A stretch of 6,982 nucleotides of DNA. Origin: JBBSEZ01 sp038239195 (GTDB taxonomy: Bacteria; Planctomycetota; Planctomycetia; Gemmatales; Gemmataceae). Where the stretch lies: positions 1 through 6,982 of the forward strand of contig JBBSEZ010000499.1 of NCBI GenBank assembly GCA_038239195.1, read 5' to 3'. The notes under the pieces are model-generated. The model saw only the letters and a program-made list of their open reading frames with translations, ran no database searches and was not told the origin of the DNA. Made by a program: the position numbers and the translations under genes. Positions 5,199-6,982 of the stretch are shown one piece after another (within the stretch, counting starts at the first letter, position 1; every line of letters begins with the position of its first letter).

Positions 5199-6902
5199 TC
5201 AGCTCGTCGCGTGCGCCAGGGACGCGCGGGCCTGGTCCACGCCCAGCCGCTGACAAAAATCGCCGAAGCCTTCCCCCTCCCGGCGCTCCTCGCGGAAGCG
5301 CTCGAGCAGCGGGCGCAGCGCGCTGACGATCTGGCCGCGCGGCACGAGGTCTTGCAGCTCGAAGTTCAGCCGGTCGCCGACGACGTTCCCGCCGACGTAG
5401 AGCACGTATTTGTCCCCGCTGCGCCCGACGATGCCGACGTCGCTCTGGTAGGGTCGGGCGCAGCCGTTGGGGCAGCCCGTCATGCGCACGCTCAGCGCCT
5501 CGCCCTTGAGGCCAAGGCGCGCCAGTTCCGCCTCCAGTTCATCGAGGATGCCCGGCAGCGCGCGTTCCGCCTCCGAGATGGCCAGCCCACACGTCGGGAT
5601 GGCGGGGCACGACATGCTGTGCTTGCGCACCGTCGAGAGGCGCTCCGGGCGCGCGATGCCATGTTCGTCCAGCACGTTCTCCAGTTGAGGCAGCGCCGCG
5701 CCGTCGAGCCCACAGAAGAGCACGTCCTGCATCGGCGTCAGCCGCAGCTCGGGCCGAAAGCGCTCGACGAGGGCGCGCAGCCCCGAGCGCAGGCGCAGCC
5801 CACCCTCGTCCTTCACCCGACCGTTCTCGATGCTCACCCCGTAATACCACTTCCCATCGCCCTGCGGGTGGGCGCCCAGGTGCAGCGGGAAGCCCGTCAC
5901 CTCGACCGACCTCGGGAGGGCGAGTGGGCCCTTGACGTAGTCGGCCAGGACCGCGCGAAAGCGATCGACGCCCCAGTCGTGGACCAGGTACTTGATGCGA
6001 GCCCGCTTGCGGTCGGCACGGTTGCCGTAATCGCGGAACAGCTTGACCACCGCCTCGGCCGTCGGGACGACCTCCTCGCGCGGAACGTAAGCGATGGGTC
6101 GGGCGAGGAAGGGGAAGGTGTTGGCGTTGCCGTGGCTCATGCCCATACCGCCGCCGACCAGGAAATTGTAGCCGGCGACGCGACCGTCCTGGACGAGGGC
6201 AAGCAAGCCCAGGTCCTGGGCGTAGACGTCCACGGAATTGTCCTCGGGCAGCGCGAGGCCCATCTTGAACTTCCGCGGCAGATACGCCTTCCCGTAAATG
6301 GGCTCCGCATCTTCTGGCTCCGCGATGGCCTTCCCGTCGAGCCAGACCTCGTGGTAGCCGCGCGTGCGCGGCGCGAAGTGCGCCGCCAACCGCCGGGCCG
6401 TCTCCTGGAGCTCGCCGTAGATGCCGTCGGCTCGCGGCGCCGGCGGGGCCATCACGTTGCGATTGACGTCGCCGCAGGCCCCAAGCGTGGTGAGGAGCGT
6501 GCCGTTGATGGCGGCCACGTGGGCCTTGAGGTCCTTCTTGAGCACCCCATGGAACTGGATGCCCTGCCGGCTCGTGAAGCGCAGCGTCCCGTTGGCATAG
6601 CGCCCGGCCAACTCGTCCAGGGCGAGGTACTGGTCTGCCGTCAGCCGCCCGCCGGGGATCTTGCAGCGCACCATGAAGATGTGGTGCTTCCCCAGCCCGT
6701 CGGCGCGGCGCATCTTCCGCGCGTCGCGGTCCTCCTGCTGGTAACTGCCGTGGAACTTGAGCAGGTTCTTGTCCGCGTCGGAAAACTTGTCCGTTTCGCG
6801 CGCCAGCTCTTCCCCGATCGAGCCCCGCAGCGCCCGGCTGTTTTCCTTGACCGACTCGACCGCCGATCGCTTCGGCCCGGCCCCTTCGGGATGTTCGGAC
6901 AT
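5199..6902 (-). CDS. Siroheme sulfite reductase, hemoprotein (CysI / ferredoxin-type Sir)
   Basis: The enzyme reduces sulfite to sulfide with six electrons in cysteine synthesis, using siroheme coupled to a 4Fe-4S cluster. From the ATG at 6902 it has 567 residues, against 570 for E. coli CysI. Cluster ligands are C432 and C438 (CPAIPTC) and C477 and C481 (GCPNGC), almost at E. coli numbering. Sulfite-binding basic residues are present: Arg79 (MVRCKIPGG), Arg148 (GDVNRN), Lys211 and Lys213 (PRKFK); the Lys pair favours sulfite over nitrite reductase. RFTSRQGIQFHG (108-119) and FLVGGGMGMSHG (247-258) are also typical. CPNGCARPY resembles plant and cyanobacterial ferredoxin-dependent Sir more than NADPH-dependent CysI, and no cysJ flavoprotein gene is adjacent, so ferredoxin is the likelier donor (inference). 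An in-frame GTG at 6956 would add 18 residues, but it has no ribosome site and the extension is not family-like. GAAGGG stands 6 bases before the chosen ATG. The permease-like gene follows. Confidence 0.93.
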   Translation of the reverse strand: MSEHPEGAGPKRSAVESVKENSRALRGSIGEELARETDKFSDADKNLLKFHGSYQQEDRDARKMRRADGLGKHHIFMVRCKIPGGRLTADQYLALDELAGRYANGTLRFTSRQGIQFHGVLKKDLKAHVAAINGTLLTTLGACGDVNRNVMAPPAPRADGIYGELQETARRLAAHFAPRTRGYHEVWLDGKAIAEPEDAEPIYGKAYLPRKFKMGLALPEDNSVDVYAQDLGLLALVQDGRVAGYNFLVGGGMGMSHGNANTFPFLARPIAYVPREEVVPTAEAVVKLFRDYGNRADRKRARIKYLVHDWGVDRFRAVLADYVKGPLALPRSVEVTGFPLHLGAHPQGDGKWYYGVSIENGRVKDEGGLRLRSGLRALVERFRPELRLTPMQDVLFCGLDGAALPQLENVLDEHGIARPERLSTVRKHSMSCPAIPTCGLAISEAERALPGILDELEAELARLGLKGEALSVRMTGCPNGCARPYQSDVGIVGRSGDKYVLYVGGNVVGDRLNFELQDLVPRGQIVSALRPLLERFREERREGEGFGDFCQRLGVDQARASLAHATS

Positions 6903-6967
6903 GCCTTGCCCTTCAAACGCTTGAATCTTCACTAACCCTATCACCTTACCTGTCACTTTAGGGCATC
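6903..6967. promoter_or_regulatory. Probable divergent control region of the sulfite reductase gene
   Basis: This stretch is less GC-rich than its surroundings and lies between the sulfite reductase start at 6902 and a plus-strand ribosome site at 6968. I cannot assign a convincing -35/-10 pair on either strand. It contains the palindrome at 6912-6925. Confidence 0.4.
6912..6925. promoter_or_regulatory. 14-base palindrome, candidate operator
   Basis: TTCAAACGCTTGAA is a near-perfect inverted repeat (TTCAA, 4 bases, TTGAA) that ends 10 bases before the sulfite reductase ATG and overlaps the first bases of its ribosome site. It could be a repressor site or an mRNA hairpin. No known regulator motif is recognised. 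Confidence 0.3.
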
Positions 6968-6974
6968 GGAGGAG
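6968..6974 (+). promoter_or_regulatory. Plus-strand ribosome binding site at the right edge, for a divergent gene outside the window
   Basis: GGAGGAG is a strong Shine-Dalgarno sequence on the plus strand. It is followed by AAAGACCA to the window end, so a start codon at or just after base 6982 would have ideal spacing; the last A could be the first base of ATG. The gene itself is not visible. Confidence 0.45.
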
Positions 6975-6982
6975 AAAGACCA

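Noticed and set aside
5199..6902. Assignment as ferredoxin-nitrite reductase (NirA)
   Set aside because: The K-F-K pair at 211-213, the GDVNRN motif and the GGGMGMSHG segment fit sulfite reductase hemoprotein better; a nitrite side activity cannot be excluded.
5064..6935. A 623-codon open frame on the plus strand opposite the sulfite reductase gene
   Set aside because: It is a shadow of the high-GC minus-strand gene. The translation is rich in Arg, Ala, His and Gln with no domain pattern, while the minus strand has every sulfite reductase motif.
6903..6956. GTG at 6956 as start of the sulfite reductase
   Set aside because: There is no ribosome site before it. Starting at the ATG at 6902 gives a length and cysteine numbering that match E. 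coli CysI closely.

Overview
The window is GC-rich bacterial chromosome, coding almost throughout. One partial gene enters from the left on the plus strand. Six complete genes follow on the minus strand, so they are transcribed from right to left. I infer a planctomycete-like bacterium. The reasons are a bacterial formylmethanofuran dehydrogenase subunit B homologue (tetrahydromethanopterin-linked C1 chemistry, known in Planctomycetota and some methylotrophs), a surface-type PPC domain protein, an Rpn-family nuclease with a DUF4351-like tail, and the high GC. No rRNA or marker protein confirms this, and another lineage with H4MPT chemistry is possible.

Right part (about 4650-6982): a siroheme sulfite reductase hemoprotein starts near position 6902. 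A small two-helix protein of the low-affinity iron permease family follows after 61 bases. At the right edge a strong plus-strand Shine-Dalgarno sequence suggests a divergent gene just outside the window, so 6903-6967 is probably a divergent control region; it holds a 14-base palindrome. Sulfite reductase needs a great deal of iron (siroheme plus a 4Fe-4S cluster), which gives a plausible but unproven link to the permease-like gene.

Middle (4509-4648): a 140-base intergenic region with a compact, highly structured element of nested inverted repeats and a possible promoter for the next operon.

Left part (307-4508): a tight four-gene run, purD (glycinamide ribonucleotide synthetase with an unusual internal insertion), a DUF4112 membrane protein (4 bases later), an Rpn-family PD-(D/E)XK nuclease gene (30 bases later), and an fhcB/fwdB homologue that overlaps the nuclease gene by 8 bases. 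The fhcB product keeps four N-terminal cysteines but seems to have glycine where molybdenum or tungsten enzymes carry the metal-binding Cys/Sec. It is also separated from the other fhc genes, at least on its downstream side. A GC-rich hairpin at 271-297 probably ends this operon and the convergent plus-strand gene.

I see no CRISPR array, tRNA, rRNA, insertion sequence or prophage, and no clear new multi-gene system. The best leads are the orphan fhcB in a purine operon, the PurD insertion, and the structured intergenic element.
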